DNA of 46,362 nt from a virus, in IMG/VR virus record IMGVR_UViG_3300020419_001285, positions 1-46,362 of that record. The stretch is one strand, 5' to 3'. The notes beneath the pieces were generated by a model. The model did no database searches and was not told where the DNA came from. It worked only from the letters and a program-made list of their open reading frames with translations. Below are positions 8,306 through 15,331 of this stretch, in pieces. Made by a program: the position numbers and the translations under genes. Position 1 is the first letter of the stretch. Each line of letters starts with the position of its first letter.

Positions 8306-9019
8306 CTAGTTGAAAAAAGACGCTAAACCCTCAAGCACTATCTTATTTTCTTTACCAGTCTTAGGATTAGTTACCTCAACAGTATGTGACAGTTTTGGCA
8401 TTGTATTAAAAAATCTTTCAACTTCTTTAAATGATGAAGTAGGAAGTGTCTCAACAAACTTAAGCCATTCTTTTTTAGAATGATCCTTTGCAGACCATGT
8501 TTCTTCATCTGTGTAAATCATGTCTACACAAGAAGCAATAACATCAAAAGATGCCTCAATTACATCACCATCACCAAAGTTTTGAGCAACAAATTCAGAT
8601 AGAGAGGGGTATCTCATTCTAAGAGTTAAGTTTTCATCTAACTTAATATCTTTACTATGTTCTGGATCCTCTGTAAGTTTAATATCATCAATACTTACTG
8701 CTATTGGTACCTTAGTATCACCATCATCAGGGCAAGTTACCATAACATCTATGGTTTCTCCAACAGATTTACCACGAATATTAAGAAATAGATACTCAAT
8801 ATCAAATGTAGACAACTTATCTACTCTAAGTCCACGAGTAGCAATACAACTTGTTAAAACATCTTTAATCGCTCTAGCAACTTGTTCCATATCATCACTT
8901 TCCATTGCCATAACAAGAATTTTTTCTTCTTTTACTAGGAAAGGTCTATATGTAATTTTTTTACCAGACGAAGGAACGACCAAAGTATAGGTCGGGGTAG
9001 CAATTTTAGGTAATGGCAT
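8306..9019 (-). CDS. gp26: Baseplate hub subunit gp26
   Basis: 237 residues from the ATG at 9019 (MPLPKIATPTYTLVVPSSGK). That start is preferred over an upstream in-frame ATG because it is preceded by AGAGGAAA at good spacing and the family begins this way. The N-terminal beta segment, then KITYRPFLVKEEKILVMA and a central CPDDGD region, are typical of the T4-like gp26 family; T4 gp26 is 208 residues. It works in assembly of the central hub. It overlaps the heme oxygenase gene by 14 bases, an odd operon partner. Confidence 0.75.
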   Translation of the reverse strand: MPLPKIATPTYTLVVPSSGKKITYRPFLVKEEKILVMAMESDDMEQVARAIKDVLTSCIATRGLRVDKLSTFDIEYLFLNIRGKSVGETIDVMVTCPDDGDTKVPIAVSIDDIKLTEDPEHSKDIKLDENLTLRMRYPSLSEFVAQNFGDGDVIEASFDVIASCVDMIYTDEETWSAKDHSKKEWLKFVETLPTSSFKEVERFFNTMPKLSHTVEVTNPKTGKENKIVLEGLASFFN

Positions 9020-9692
9020 CAGTATTTCCTCTAAGTACTCCACAGAAGTAAGCAACTGCAGATTTGAACGCATTACCATCCAATTCATCAAACATGAACA
9101 TATTTAAACGAAATGCGTAGTTTGCTTCAGTAACGATAGCAGACACTTGTGATTGTGTCACAGGCATCTTATTTAGTGTGGCACGATATGCGTTTTTAAA
9201 TTCTTTTTTATTGTCTATATCAGGGAATTTATAGAAGTCTAGACCTCCATCAGTTAACTTTAACGCTTTCTCTGCAATATTCTTAAGAATTTGTCCACCA
9301 GATAGATCTCCAAGATACCTTGTATAATGATGTCCTATAAGAAGTTCTGGTTCTTCATGAGCAACCTTTCCAATACGATCAATGTATTGTTGGCATGCTT
9401 TTGAGGGATAAATGTTATCTCTCCAGTCAGCACCAAAGAAGTATTCACAGTCCTTTGCTAATGCATCATGACGGTAAAGTTCTTTAATATCTAAAGATCC
9501 AATAAGAGGATCATCTTTTAATCTTCTAACTTCTGACTCTATGGTATGGTATATGAAATAATAGTTAGCAACAAGTTGTCTATATTTTTCTTTGTTTACT
9601 ACACCACGAAGAAAGGACGAAACAAACTTAGTATTCTCTGCAGCAGAGTGAGATTGTTTAGTTCCTACTTTTAAATCTTTGGCAAGTCCCAT
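9006..9692 (-). CDS. ho1: Heme oxygenase
   Basis: 228 residues, close to the usual cyanobacterial HO1 length of about 240. It should open heme to biliverdin IX-alpha with O2 and ferredoxin, giving the precursor of phycobilins. Family marks: the proximal heme ligand region GTKQSHSAAEN (His15), the distal-helix motif YTRYLGDLSGGQ with the Gly pair over the heme, and conserved ANYYFIYHTIE. Marine cyanophages often carry ho1 with bilin reductases (pebS, pcyA); none is in this window. It is placed inside the baseplate operon, between gp26 (14-base overlap) and the tube-initiator-like gene, with its own sigma70-like -10 box at 9715-9720, suggesting expression separate from late genes. Confidence 0.93.
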   Translation of the reverse strand: MGLAKDLKVGTKQSHSAAENTKFVSSFLRGVVNKEKYRQLVANYYFIYHTIESEVRRLKDDPLIGSLDIKELYRHDALAKDCEYFFGADWRDNIYPSKACQQYIDRIGKVAHEEPELLIGHHYTRYLGDLSGGQILKNIAEKALKLTDGGLDFYKFPDIDNKKEFKNAYRATLNKMPVTQSQVSAIVTEANYAFRLNMFMFDELDGNAFKSAVAYFCGVLRGNTDAIT

Positions 9693-9714
9693 ATAATGAT
9701 AAGCACTACTCTAT

Positions 9715-9720
9715 ATTATA
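9715..9720 (-). promoter_or_regulatory. Putative -10 box upstream of heme oxygenase
   Basis: On the minus strand TATAAT lies 22 bases before the ho1 ATG. The -35 region 17 bases upstream (ATAACA) matches only three of six consensus positions. No T4-type late motif is present in this gap, and no clear Shine-Dalgarno sequence precedes the ATG. Confidence 0.4.
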
Positions 9721-9731
9721 ACACATTTATT

Positions 9732-10616
9732 CTATGTTGTTATGTTAAATGAACCTGATGGAAATGTATTTCCATATTTTGCAGCATCATGTTGGTCTTC
9801 TGTAAGTGTATAACCAGATCGCTCTGTTCTCTTAGCTAGCTCCGTATCAGTTAGTATTGTATTACCACCAACAACACCACTACCTGTCCCTCCTTCTATA
9901 ACTTTTTCATTACCTACAGGATTACCTGCATGAGTTAAGAAACTATCTGGATATGGGTTACTAGGATTGCCACTACCTTGATTAGTCCTAGTGTCTTGTC
10001 TTCTAAGATTACCAAAGAAGTATCTATCATAAGCAAATGAAACCGATATTTCTAAAATTTGACTTTGATCGTAACTAACTGAAACAGGAGTAATATTGAC
10101 AGGAAATGAATTAAGGAAAGTATATTCTACACTATTACCATGATTCTTATCAAACTTCTTTAGATTCATAGTATCACATTTATATTCTGAAGGAAATTGC
10201 ATTCTATGATAATATGCTTTTCTATTTCTATTAGTGTTTGATCCACTTGATATAAATTCTTGCCATAGTTCAAAGAATCTAATTACTCTATAATCGTCAT
10301 CAACCATAAAAGTAAATGATGAATCGGTATATATCCTTGTGTGAGCATACTTTTGATTTATACCCATATAGTTACCATTAATCTGAGCTGTAGCATATGC
10401 AGTTCCAGGTAACGCTGCACCCTTACACAATAAACCTAGATCTCTGAAGACAAATGCATTATCTATAGTATCATCACTCTTTAACTTAATATAGGTCAAC
10501 AATTGCCAAGGCATTGCTGGAAATGATAACTCATAATGACTAGTTGTTGCTACTTTTGTAAACAACGGTAAGATGTCAGCTGTTCTTCTTACTCTTGGTG
10601 ATCCGTCTCTTGACAC
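9732..10616 (-). CDS. Baseplate tail-tube initiator-like protein (gp54-like)
   Basis: 294 residues. The core (HYELSFPAMP, DLGLLCKGAALPGTAYATAQ, HTRIYTDSSFTFMVDDDYRV, FFELWQEF) has the pattern of tail-tube-fold proteins, the family of T4 gp19 and gp54. The C-terminal 70 residues are Gly/Asn/Thr rich. T4 gp54 (320 residues) sits on the hub with gp48 and starts tube growth; gp48 here lies nearby on the other strand. The start is GTG at 10616, with AAGG eight bases upstream; no good ATG exists nearby. The leader of this gene overlaps a late promoter that points the other way. Confidence 0.65.
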   Translation of the reverse strand: MSRDGSPRVRRTADILPLFTKVATTSHYELSFPAMPWQLLTYIKLKSDDTIDNAFVFRDLGLLCKGAALPGTAYATAQINGNYMGINQKYAHTRIYTDSSFTFMVDDDYRVIRFFELWQEFISSGSNTNRNRKAYYHRMQFPSEYKCDTMNLKKFDKNHGNSVEYTFLNSFPVNITPVSVSYDQSQILEISVSFAYDRYFFGNLRRQDTRTNQGSGNPSNPYPDSFLTHAGNPVGNEKVIEGGTGSGVVGGNTILTDTELAKRTERSGYTLTEDQHDAAKYGNTFPSGSFNITT

Positions 10617-10624
10617 AATAAATA
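10617..10624 (+). promoter_or_regulatory. T4-type late promoter (AATAAATA) for gp4
   Basis: AATAAATA matches the relaxed late motif NATAAATA and lies 20 bases before the gp4 ATG. It occupies exactly the spacer between the Shine-Dalgarno and GTG start of the divergent gp54-like gene. Confidence 0.5.
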
Positions 10625-10644
10625 CCTTAAGAGGTTATAGTACG

Positions 10645-11079
10645 ATGGCTTATTCAGGTAAGTTCAGACCTATTAATATAGAAAAGTATAGAGGGAACCA
10701 TCTAAACATTATTTATCGTAGTTTGTGGGAACGCAAGTTTATGAAGTACTGTGATAAGAACCCGAACATACTAGAATGGGGTAGTGAAGAGATAATTATC
10801 CCATATCGTAGTCCTTTGGATAACCGTATTCACAGGTATTTTCCAGACTTTTATATTAAGGTTCGTGAGAACACTGGTCAGATTAAAAAGTATATTATAG
10901 AGGTGAAACCAAAGAAGCAATGTATAGAACCACAAGTTAAAAAGAGAAAAACTAAGGCATATGTCCGTGAAGTATATGAATATGCTAAGAATCAAGCAAA
11001 ATGGAAAGCAGCAAAAGAATATTGTCTTGATAGAAGTTTAACTTTTAAAATTTTAACAGAGGATCATTTAGGAGTATGA
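10645..11079 (+). CDS. gp4: Head completion protein gp4 (PD-(D/E)XK nuclease fold)
   Basis: 144 residues from the ATG at 10645 (MAYSGKFRPINIEKYRG), close to T4 gp4 (150). This start is chosen over an upstream in-frame one because it has AAGAGG upstream and would not overlap the divergent gene. Nuclease-type residues are visible: Glu29 (SLWERKF), Asp68 (YFPDFYI), and Glu86-x-Lys88 (YIIEVKPKK). T4 gp4 joins filled heads to tails and may trim the packaged DNA. It starts a plus-strand operon; the next gene overlaps by four bases (ATGA). Confidence 0.88.
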   Translation: MAYSGKFRPINIEKYRGNHLNIIYRSLWERKFMKYCDKNPNILEWGSEEIIIPYRSPLDNRIHRYFPDFYIKVRENTGQIKKYIIEVKPKKQCIEPQVKKRKTKAYVREVYEYAKNQAKWKAAKEYCLDRSLTFKILTEDHLGV

Positions 11080-11423
11080 GCAGATTACAACCTATAGTTG
11101 ATGAAATGACAGGTCTAGAAGATGCTGATGATCTTATGCTAAAGATTACAGAAGCGTTAACAGATATTGAAATTGTTCCCGAACCAGGAAATTACTATAC
11201 CTTCATATACAGAGCAAAAACACCCAACATTAGATATGATGAATTTCCTCTAATAGCCTGTACTGAAGTGCAAAGATGGGGATTTAAGGGGTTTAATTAT
11301 CATTGGGGAACAATGAGAAATTACACTTGGGAAGAAGTTTTAGGGCAAATGCATGTTGTGTTATCTAGTGAAATGGCAGATGCGAAGTCTATACCCTATG
11401 CTAAATTTAAGATGTCTCTATAA
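11076..11423 (+). CDS. Conserved protein of unknown function after gp4
   Basis: 115 residues, beginning MSRLQPIVDEMTGLED. Central part: TFIYRAKTPNIRYDEFPLI, then a Trp-rich segment WGFKGFNYHWGTMRNYTWEE. Its ATG overlaps the gp4 stop (ATGA), so it is co-translated. Placement between gp4 and the baseplate genes gp48/gp53 suggests a late structural or assembly role. No named family recognised. Confidence 0.7.
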   Translation: MSRLQPIVDEMTGLEDADDLMLKITEALTDIEIVPEPGNYYTFIYRAKTPNIRYDEFPLIACTEVQRWGFKGFNYHWGTMRNYTWEEVLGQMHVVLSSEMADAKSIPYAKFKMSL

Positions 11424-11426
11424 ATA
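11419..11426 (+). promoter_or_regulatory. T4-type late promoter TATAAATA
   Basis: Perfect TATAAATA, overlapping the TAA stop of the preceding gene and 22 bases before the next ATG (11449). The same CTCTATAAATAA context recurs at 11762. Confidence 0.7.
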
Positions 11427-11448
11427 AAAAAAATTTAATATATGCCTT

Positions 11449-11751
11449 ATGCTTTCCACTCAATATCGTTTGCGACTTGAAGCAATTTGTAAATCAATAG
11501 CAGCAGGAACGGAGGTTCCATTAGAAGATATGATATGGGCAGAGAAGTTATCAAAAGCGAATACATCTGCAAGAGGAATGTTAAGTTCAGCAAGAAGATT
11601 GAAAACGGATGGTGATTCGACTTTTCTTAAGTACTTGGATATAGGAGACTCCGATCCAAGGAAACATAAAAGGGGTTTCAATGGAGCAGACGATATAGCA
11701 GACTGGTTCAAGAATGATAAGAGATCAGATGATTGGAGACAGAGAGATTGA
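11449..11751 (+). CDS. Small protein with DMIWAEKL domain (copy 1)
   Basis: 100 residues. The N-terminal 50 residues (LSTQYRLRLEAIC, VPLEDMIWAEKLSKAN, ARGMLSSARR) form a short helical domain that is repeated in the 55-residue protein at 19169-19336. The C-terminal half is polar and charged. It has its own late promoter upstream and another (for gp48) just downstream. Function unknown; a small helical DNA- or protein-binding unit is a guess. Confidence 0.75.
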   Translation: MLSTQYRLRLEAICKSIAAGTEVPLEDMIWAEKLSKANTSARGMLSSARRLKTDGDSTFLKYLDIGDSDPRKHKRGFNGADDIADWFKNDKRSDDWRQRD

Positions 11752-11761
11752 GGTGTGCCTC

Positions 11762-11769
11762 TATAAATA
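11762..11769 (+). promoter_or_regulatory. T4-type late promoter TATAAATA for gp48-gp53
   Basis: Perfect TATAAATA, 19 bases before the gp48 ATG at 11789. The local sequence CTCTATAAATAA is identical to the late promoter at 11419, which strengthens both. Confidence 0.75.
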
Positions 11770-11788
11770 AGTAAAAATAGTATATCTC

Positions 11789-12775
11789 ATGCCTCTCGGC
11801 TTAATAAAAAAAGGATTGAAGTTTGGTAAGAATGCGTTGATGAATGGTTTATCCACTCCATCAGGTAGTTCTAGTCAAGCAAATAATTATGTACTTAGAT
11901 ATCCATATGATATTATGGATGCCGAGACCGACTACTTTTTAATAGAAGCAATCAAGTATGAACCTGGAGGAACTCCTTCAATAGGAGGACAGGAAGTAGC
12001 AGGTTCATTTACTAAACTTAAGGGTGCTAAATCTCAAAGAAATTTTATATTACCAATACCAAATGGAATAGGATCAGTTAATAATGTCGGTTGGCAAGGT
12101 GGAGATATGAATGCATTGGTTGGTACTGGTGTAAGAGCATTAAGTGGAGGTCTAGATGCAGCAGTTGAAGCGGAAGGTGGATTAATAGATGCAGTCAAGG
12201 CAGGAGGTGCTGAAGCATTTGGTACAGCAGCAGATGCAGTAAGAGGTGGTAGCACTAATAAAATGAAAAATTACTTTAGAGATAAATCAACTGCTGCAGC
12301 AATAAATTTATTGACAGGAAGTAACCTTAATGCCAGTCAAATTATGCAAAGGAATTCTGGGCAGATAATAAATCAAAACTTAGAACTTCTTTTTAATGGT
12401 GTATCTTTAAGACCTTTTCAGTTTGGATGGGATATATCTCCTAGAGATAGAAAAGAAGCAAAAGTAGTAAAAGAAATGTTTATGCAATTAAAAATGCGTT
12501 CTTCACCTAAAAGAACACAAGGTGATATGGCATTTTTAGAAAGTCCTGATGTTTTTAGAATTTCTTATAGAAAAGGAGGTGGTGTACATCCTTTCTTAAA
12601 TAAATTTAAGATATGTGCTTTGACTTCTGTAGGAGTTAATTATACTGGATCTGGTCAGTATTCAACATATGATGACTCACTAGCTACTCCTGTTCATATG
12701 AAATTAAATCTTTCATTTAAAGAACTAGAACCAATATACAGAGAAGATTATGAAGAATCTTACATCGATTTCTAA
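11789..12775 (+). CDS. gp48: Baseplate tail-tube cap protein gp48
   Basis: 328 residues (T4 gp48, 364). The C-terminal half is the recognisable tube-fold part: NQNLELLFNGVSLRPFQFGW, SPRDRKEAKVVKEMF, DVFRISYRKGGG, MKLNLSFKELEPI. The N-terminal part includes a Gly/Ala-rich helical insert (residues about 105-160). gp48 binds the hub and, with gp54, forms the platform on which the tail tube grows. The gp53 ATG overlaps its stop (TAATG). Expressed from the late promoter at 11762. Confidence 0.82.
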   Translation: MPLGLIKKGLKFGKNALMNGLSTPSGSSSQANNYVLRYPYDIMDAETDYFLIEAIKYEPGGTPSIGGQEVAGSFTKLKGAKSQRNFILPIPNGIGSVNNVGWQGGDMNALVGTGVRALSGGLDAAVEAEGGLIDAVKAGGAEAFGTAADAVRGGSTNKMKNYFRDKSTAAAINLLTGSNLNASQIMQRNSGQIINQNLELLFNGVSLRPFQFGWDISPRDRKEAKVVKEMFMQLKMRSSPKRTQGDMAFLESPDVFRISYRKGGGVHPFLNKFKICALTSVGVNYTGSGQYSTYDDSLATPVHMKLNLSFKELEPIYREDYEESYIDF

Positions 12776-13419
12776 TGTCAATATCTTACTTTAACTTACT
12801 ACCAAACTTCAAATACCTTAATCCACTTAAAGAAGGTGGAAAAAGGGATCAATATATTGAAGTTAAAAATATTTTTAAAAGAATAAGACTCAAAAGTGAG
12901 GTATTTCGTTTTGCTTTGAGTTTTAATGATTATTTAATAGATGATGGAGAAAGACCTGATACAATAGCAGAAGGTTTATATAAAAGTGCAAAATATGACT
13001 GGGTAGTTTTATTATCTGCTAATATTGTTAATCTTGAAGATCAATGGCCGATATCAGAAGGTCTTCTATGGGATCTTGCTGATGAAAAATATGGTGCAGA
13101 TCTAAATGCAGTTCATCACTATGAGACTAAAGAAGTTAAAAATAGTGATGGTAAATTAATATTACCTGGCAAATTAGTAGTAGATTCAGATTTTACTATC
13201 CAAGATCCAGACAATTATACTGCTACAATTAATCCAACTGTTGCTGTAAGTAACTGGTTAGTAGAAACAAGAAAAAACGATAAAAAAAGAGCGATCAGGG
13301 TAGTCAAAAGAGAATACCTTAACACACTCGTTAATGATACTAAAAGATTAATGCAATATCAGAGTTCTTCACAATTTAAGAACTTAACTGGTAAAGTTGC
13401 TGCTAATAATCTTGCTTAA
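12775..13419 (+). CDS. gp53: Baseplate wedge protein gp53
   Basis: 214 residues (T4 gp53, 196). Family features: SYFNLLPNFKYLNP at the start, KNIFKRIRLKSEVF, then DGERPDTIAEGLYKSAKYDWVV and NLEDQWPISEGLLWD. gp53 clamps neighbouring baseplate wedges together. It starts on the gp48 stop and its last four bases overlap the 3' end of the convergent minus-strand gene, with no terminator between. Confidence 0.88.
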   Translation: MSISYFNLLPNFKYLNPLKEGGKRDQYIEVKNIFKRIRLKSEVFRFALSFNDYLIDDGERPDTIAEGLYKSAKYDWVVLLSANIVNLEDQWPISEGLLWDLADEKYGADLNAVHHYETKEVKNSDGKLILPGKLVVDSDFTIQDPDNYTATINPTVAVSNWLVETRKNDKKRAIRVVKREYLNTLVNDTKRLMQYQSSSQFKNLTGKVAANNLA

Positions 13420-13820
13420 AGTAGAGCGTCTAAGTCAGAAACTGTAGTCGCTGATGTAATACTTGAATATGGAACTGCAGGGTTAGATTTAAGTGATGCA
13501 GATTCTCCCTTCATATCTGCTATAGTCTGTATATCTGCGTTTTCTTTTGCTATAGAGATATATTTTGCTTCTAATTCTTCTTGGCATAAAGTCTTAGCAG
13601 ATGTCATATCTACTTCAACTGCCTTTGAACTGTGGTTATATTTCCATGCATTTCTCCAATACTTTGAAGGTAAGGAACTATTATCTACCAGTGAATATTC
13701 ACTCGCACTAATATCTTTTGCGATAATGTCTTCGTCAGACAAAACGCATTGCTCTGATGGAATAACTACACGACAGAAACCATCAGATCCATTGTAGACA
13801 ATGACCTTATCTCTTGCCAT
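13416..13820 (-). CDS. Conserved hypothetical protein (possible tail assembly factor)
   Basis: 134 residues. A beta-like N-terminus (DKVIVYNGSDGFCRVVIP) is followed by SKYWRNAWKYNHSSKAVEVD and a helical stretch (KTLCQEELEAKY). The W-R-N-A-W plus V-D-M-x-x-A pattern is common in small proteins near phage tail genes and in tail-fibre assembly factors. The role is inferred only. Its start lies 2 bases after the stop of the 52-residue gene, and its 3' end overlaps gp53 by four bases. Confidence 0.65.
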   Translation of the reverse strand: MARDKVIVYNGSDGFCRVVIPSEQCVLSDEDIIAKDISASEYSLVDNSSLPSKYWRNAWKYNHSSKAVEVDMTSAKTLCQEELEAKYISIAKENADIQTIADMKGESASLKSNPAVPYSSITSATTVSDLDALL

Positions 13821-13822
13821 GA

Positions 13823-13981
13823 TTAGTCAGTTAAAGTAGATGGTGTTATACTTGTTGCGTCTGGAAATAGTTGCAGTACTCTAGCTCTTGCCTTTGTATC
13901 ATCCTCTGCATACATTTCTACTTTTTTAGTGTCAGAACCTACATTAAAGGTTACTGCATACCTATTTGCTGAATAAGCCAT
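13823..13981 (-). CDS. 52-residue hypothetical protein
   Basis: ATG at 13981, TAA at 13823-13825. The product starts MAYSANRYAVTFNVGSD and continues KKVEMYAEDDTKARARVLQL. It lies 45 bases downstream of the late promoter at 14026-14033 and two bases before the next ATG, so it is probably the first gene of a two-gene late unit. No family recognised; it may be a small virion or assembly protein. Confidence 0.6.
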   Translation of the reverse strand: MAYSANRYAVTFNVGSDTKKVEMYAEDDTKARARVLQLFPDATSITPSTLTD

Positions 13982-14002
13982 TTAATTAATCGTTAAAACA
14001 AA

Positions 14003-14026
14003 AAAGGAGAGGTTGTCCTCTCCTTT
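14003..14026 (-). terminator. Intrinsic terminator after gp32
   Basis: A perfect 10-bp stem (AAAGGAGAGG / CCTCTCCTTT) with a 4-base loop. On the minus strand it is followed by TTGTTTT-type T-rich sequence. It lies 10 bases after the gp32 stop. Its first arm overlaps the last base of a late promoter. Confidence 0.85.
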
Positions 14027-14033
14027 ATTTATA
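14026..14033 (-). promoter_or_regulatory. T4-type late promoter TATAAATA overlapping a terminator
   Basis: A perfect TATAAATA on the minus strand, three bases after the gp32 stop and abutting the terminator hairpin. A late transcript starting about 6 bases downstream would begin inside the first hairpin arm and so would not form the terminator. It should drive the 52- and 134-residue genes. Confidence 0.7.
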
Positions 14034-14035
14034 TC

Positions 14036-14920
14036 TTATTCTTCAGCTAAACGCTGGAAGTATGAAAGTGCGTCATCGCCCTCATCAGATTCACTAAAAC
14101 TAGTGGCTACCTCTTCTTCGGGTCTTGGTGGCAATTCCTCAGATGCAACTTCTTCGTCAAATGCTTGACTTACAGTTGATTTCTTATTACCAAGGACATA
14201 ATCAAACCTCTTTTTCAGTTCGTCATAAGTTTTGAACTGAGAGGCATCGGTAATCTCAGCGAGTGAGTATTCCTTCTTCCATAATTCTTCCAATGCTTTA
14301 TCATCATCGAGAAGAGGAGAAATCGCAGCGAATTCAGAACTATCATAGTTCCAGTATCCTGCTACTTTCTTGATCTTAACTTTGAAGTTAGCACCTTGCC
14401 AGAAGTCAAAAGGATTGATTGGGGATTCATCCTCAAACTCAGGTTGCATAGCACCCATTATCTTATCGAAGATTTTCTTACCAAACTTATAAAGGAAAAC
14501 TTTTCCCTCATTATCTGGGTTGGAAGGATCCTTCACAACATAGATGTTAGTATAATATGATAACTTACGCTTTTGGTTACGAGCAAGTTGCTTATTAGCG
14601 TCAGAACCAGAATTCCATAATTCAGTATTGTATTCTGAAACAGGGTCTTTACCACCGATGGTAGTTAAAGAATTTTCAATATACCATCCACCTGGACCTT
14701 GGAATGCATGTGAATACAGTTTTGCCCAAGGGAGGTCTTCCTTATCTGGTGCAGGAAGAAAACGAATAACTGCATAACCGTTACCTGCTTTGTCAACTTC
14801 TGGTTTCCAAAGACGGTCATCGGAACCGTTACCTGTTTTGTTGGTCTTCTCTACTTCTTTAACAAGCTTTGCTGTTAGAGAACCGAGAGATGATTGCTTT
14901 TTAAGTGATGCAAAAGACAT
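14036..14920 (-). CDS. gp32: Single-stranded DNA-binding protein gp32
   Basis: 294 residues (T4 gp32, 301). It coats single-stranded DNA in replication, recombination and repair. Seen: a basic Lys/Ser N-terminus (LKKQSSLGSL) like the T4 LAST motif; core motifs YAVIRFLP, KLSYYTNIYVVKDPSNPDNEGKV (read as two adjoining parts), YKFGKKIFDKI, NPFDFWQGANF; and a C-terminal acidic tail (DESDEGDD type, ending FQRLAEE) that recruits partners in T4. There is no cysteine in the protein, so the Cys zinc ligands of T4 gp32 are absent. The gene has a near-perfect sigma70 promoter and a repeat-containing leader with no Shine-Dalgarno, and ends in a strong terminator, so it can be expressed alone. Confidence 0.95.
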   Translation of the reverse strand: MSFASLKKQSSLGSLTAKLVKEVEKTNKTGNGSDDRLWKPEVDKAGNGYAVIRFLPAPDKEDLPWAKLYSHAFQGPGGWYIENSLTTIGGKDPVSEYNTELWNSGSDANKQLARNQKRKLSYYTNIYVVKDPSNPDNEGKVFLYKFGKKIFDKIMGAMQPEFEDESPINPFDFWQGANFKVKIKKVAGYWNYDSSEFAAISPLLDDDKALEELWKKEYSLAEITDASQFKTYDELKKRFDYVLGNKKSTVSQAFDEEVASEELPPRPEEEVATSFSESDEGDDALSYFQRLAEE

Positions 14921-14950
14921 AGATTTGGCTTTTTATTAGATTTGGCTTTT
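14921..14950 (-). promoter_or_regulatory. gp32 mRNA leader with tandem 13-base repeats
   Basis: Two exact copies of AAAAGCCAAATCT (minus strand; 14950-14938 and 14933-14921) lie 17 bases apart, the second ending directly at the gp32 ATG. The leader is A-rich, appears unstructured and lacks a Shine-Dalgarno sequence. T4 gp32 represses its own translation by binding an unstructured A/U-rich leader; these repeats are a candidate site for the same control (inference). Confidence 0.55.
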
Positions 14951-14960
14951 GTACTGGTCT

Positions 14961-14989
14961 ATTATAGGGCGACAGTGCTCCCATGTCAA
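14961..14989 (-). promoter_or_regulatory. Perfect-consensus sigma70 promoter for gp32
   Basis: On the minus strand: TTGACA (14989-14984), 17-base spacer, TATAAT (14966-14961). Both hexamers and the spacing match the bacterial consensus exactly. The predicted start is near 14954, giving a leader of about 34 bases made almost entirely of the tandem repeats. The -35 overlaps the stop of the upstream 109-residue gene. Confidence 0.85.
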
Positions 14990-15315
14990 CTAAAATTCTT
15001 GCGAAGGTTTGAAAGAGTATCCTGCATATTCTTGAATAAAAGATCAGGATTAACATCTTTAGGGAAACCTACTAATTGTGCAGATTGATGAATTTGCTCC
15101 ATCATATCCTTAGCACGAGGATCATCAGATAGTTTCAATCTCATATAAAAATTTCTCTGCTTGTCCAAAAGAGTCTCTAATTGGTCAACATGTTCCATCT
15201 TCTCGTTATGAGATAATTTCTCAAATGCAAAGATCTTTGCATAGATCTCTTCTTGCATTCTATTGATCTCATTTATAGATTCTTGAACTTGCTCTGATGC
15301 AAAGAAATCAGACAT
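14986..15315 (-). CDS. Small helical protein between gp33 and gp32
   Basis: 109 residues, largely charged helix (SINEINRMQEEIYAKIF; KMEHVDQLETLLDKQRNF) and probably coiled coil. In T4 the order is 33-59-32, but this is half the size of gp59 and no gp59 feature was seen. It starts 12 bases after gp33 ends. The late motif at 15324-15331 is so close that a transcript from it would have almost no leader; Met21 (15255) is an alternative start. Function unknown. Confidence 0.65.
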   Translation of the reverse strand: MSDFFASEQVQESINEINRMQEEIYAKIFAFEKLSHNEKMEHVDQLETLLDKQRNFYMRLKLSDDPRAKDMMEQIHQSAQLVGFPKDVNPDLLFKNMQDTLSNLRKNFS

Positions 15316-15323
15316 AATACTAG

Positions 15324-15331
15324 TATTTATA
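15324..15331 (-). promoter_or_regulatory. T4-type late promoter TATAAATA at the end of gp33
   Basis: Perfect TATAAATA on the minus strand, overlapping the gp33 stop. The expected start (about 15318) is only 2-3 bases ahead of the 109-residue gene's ATG at 15315, so the message would be nearly leaderless or would use a later start. Confidence 0.5.

Noticed and set aside
9020-9091. Upstream in-frame extension of gp26
   Set aside because: It would overlap ho1 by 86 bases, and the internal ATG at 9019 has AGAGGAAA and the family N-terminus.
10573-10644. Upstream extension of gp4
   Set aside because: It overlaps the divergent gp54-like gene; ATG 10645 has a ribosome site and gives the normal gp4 length.
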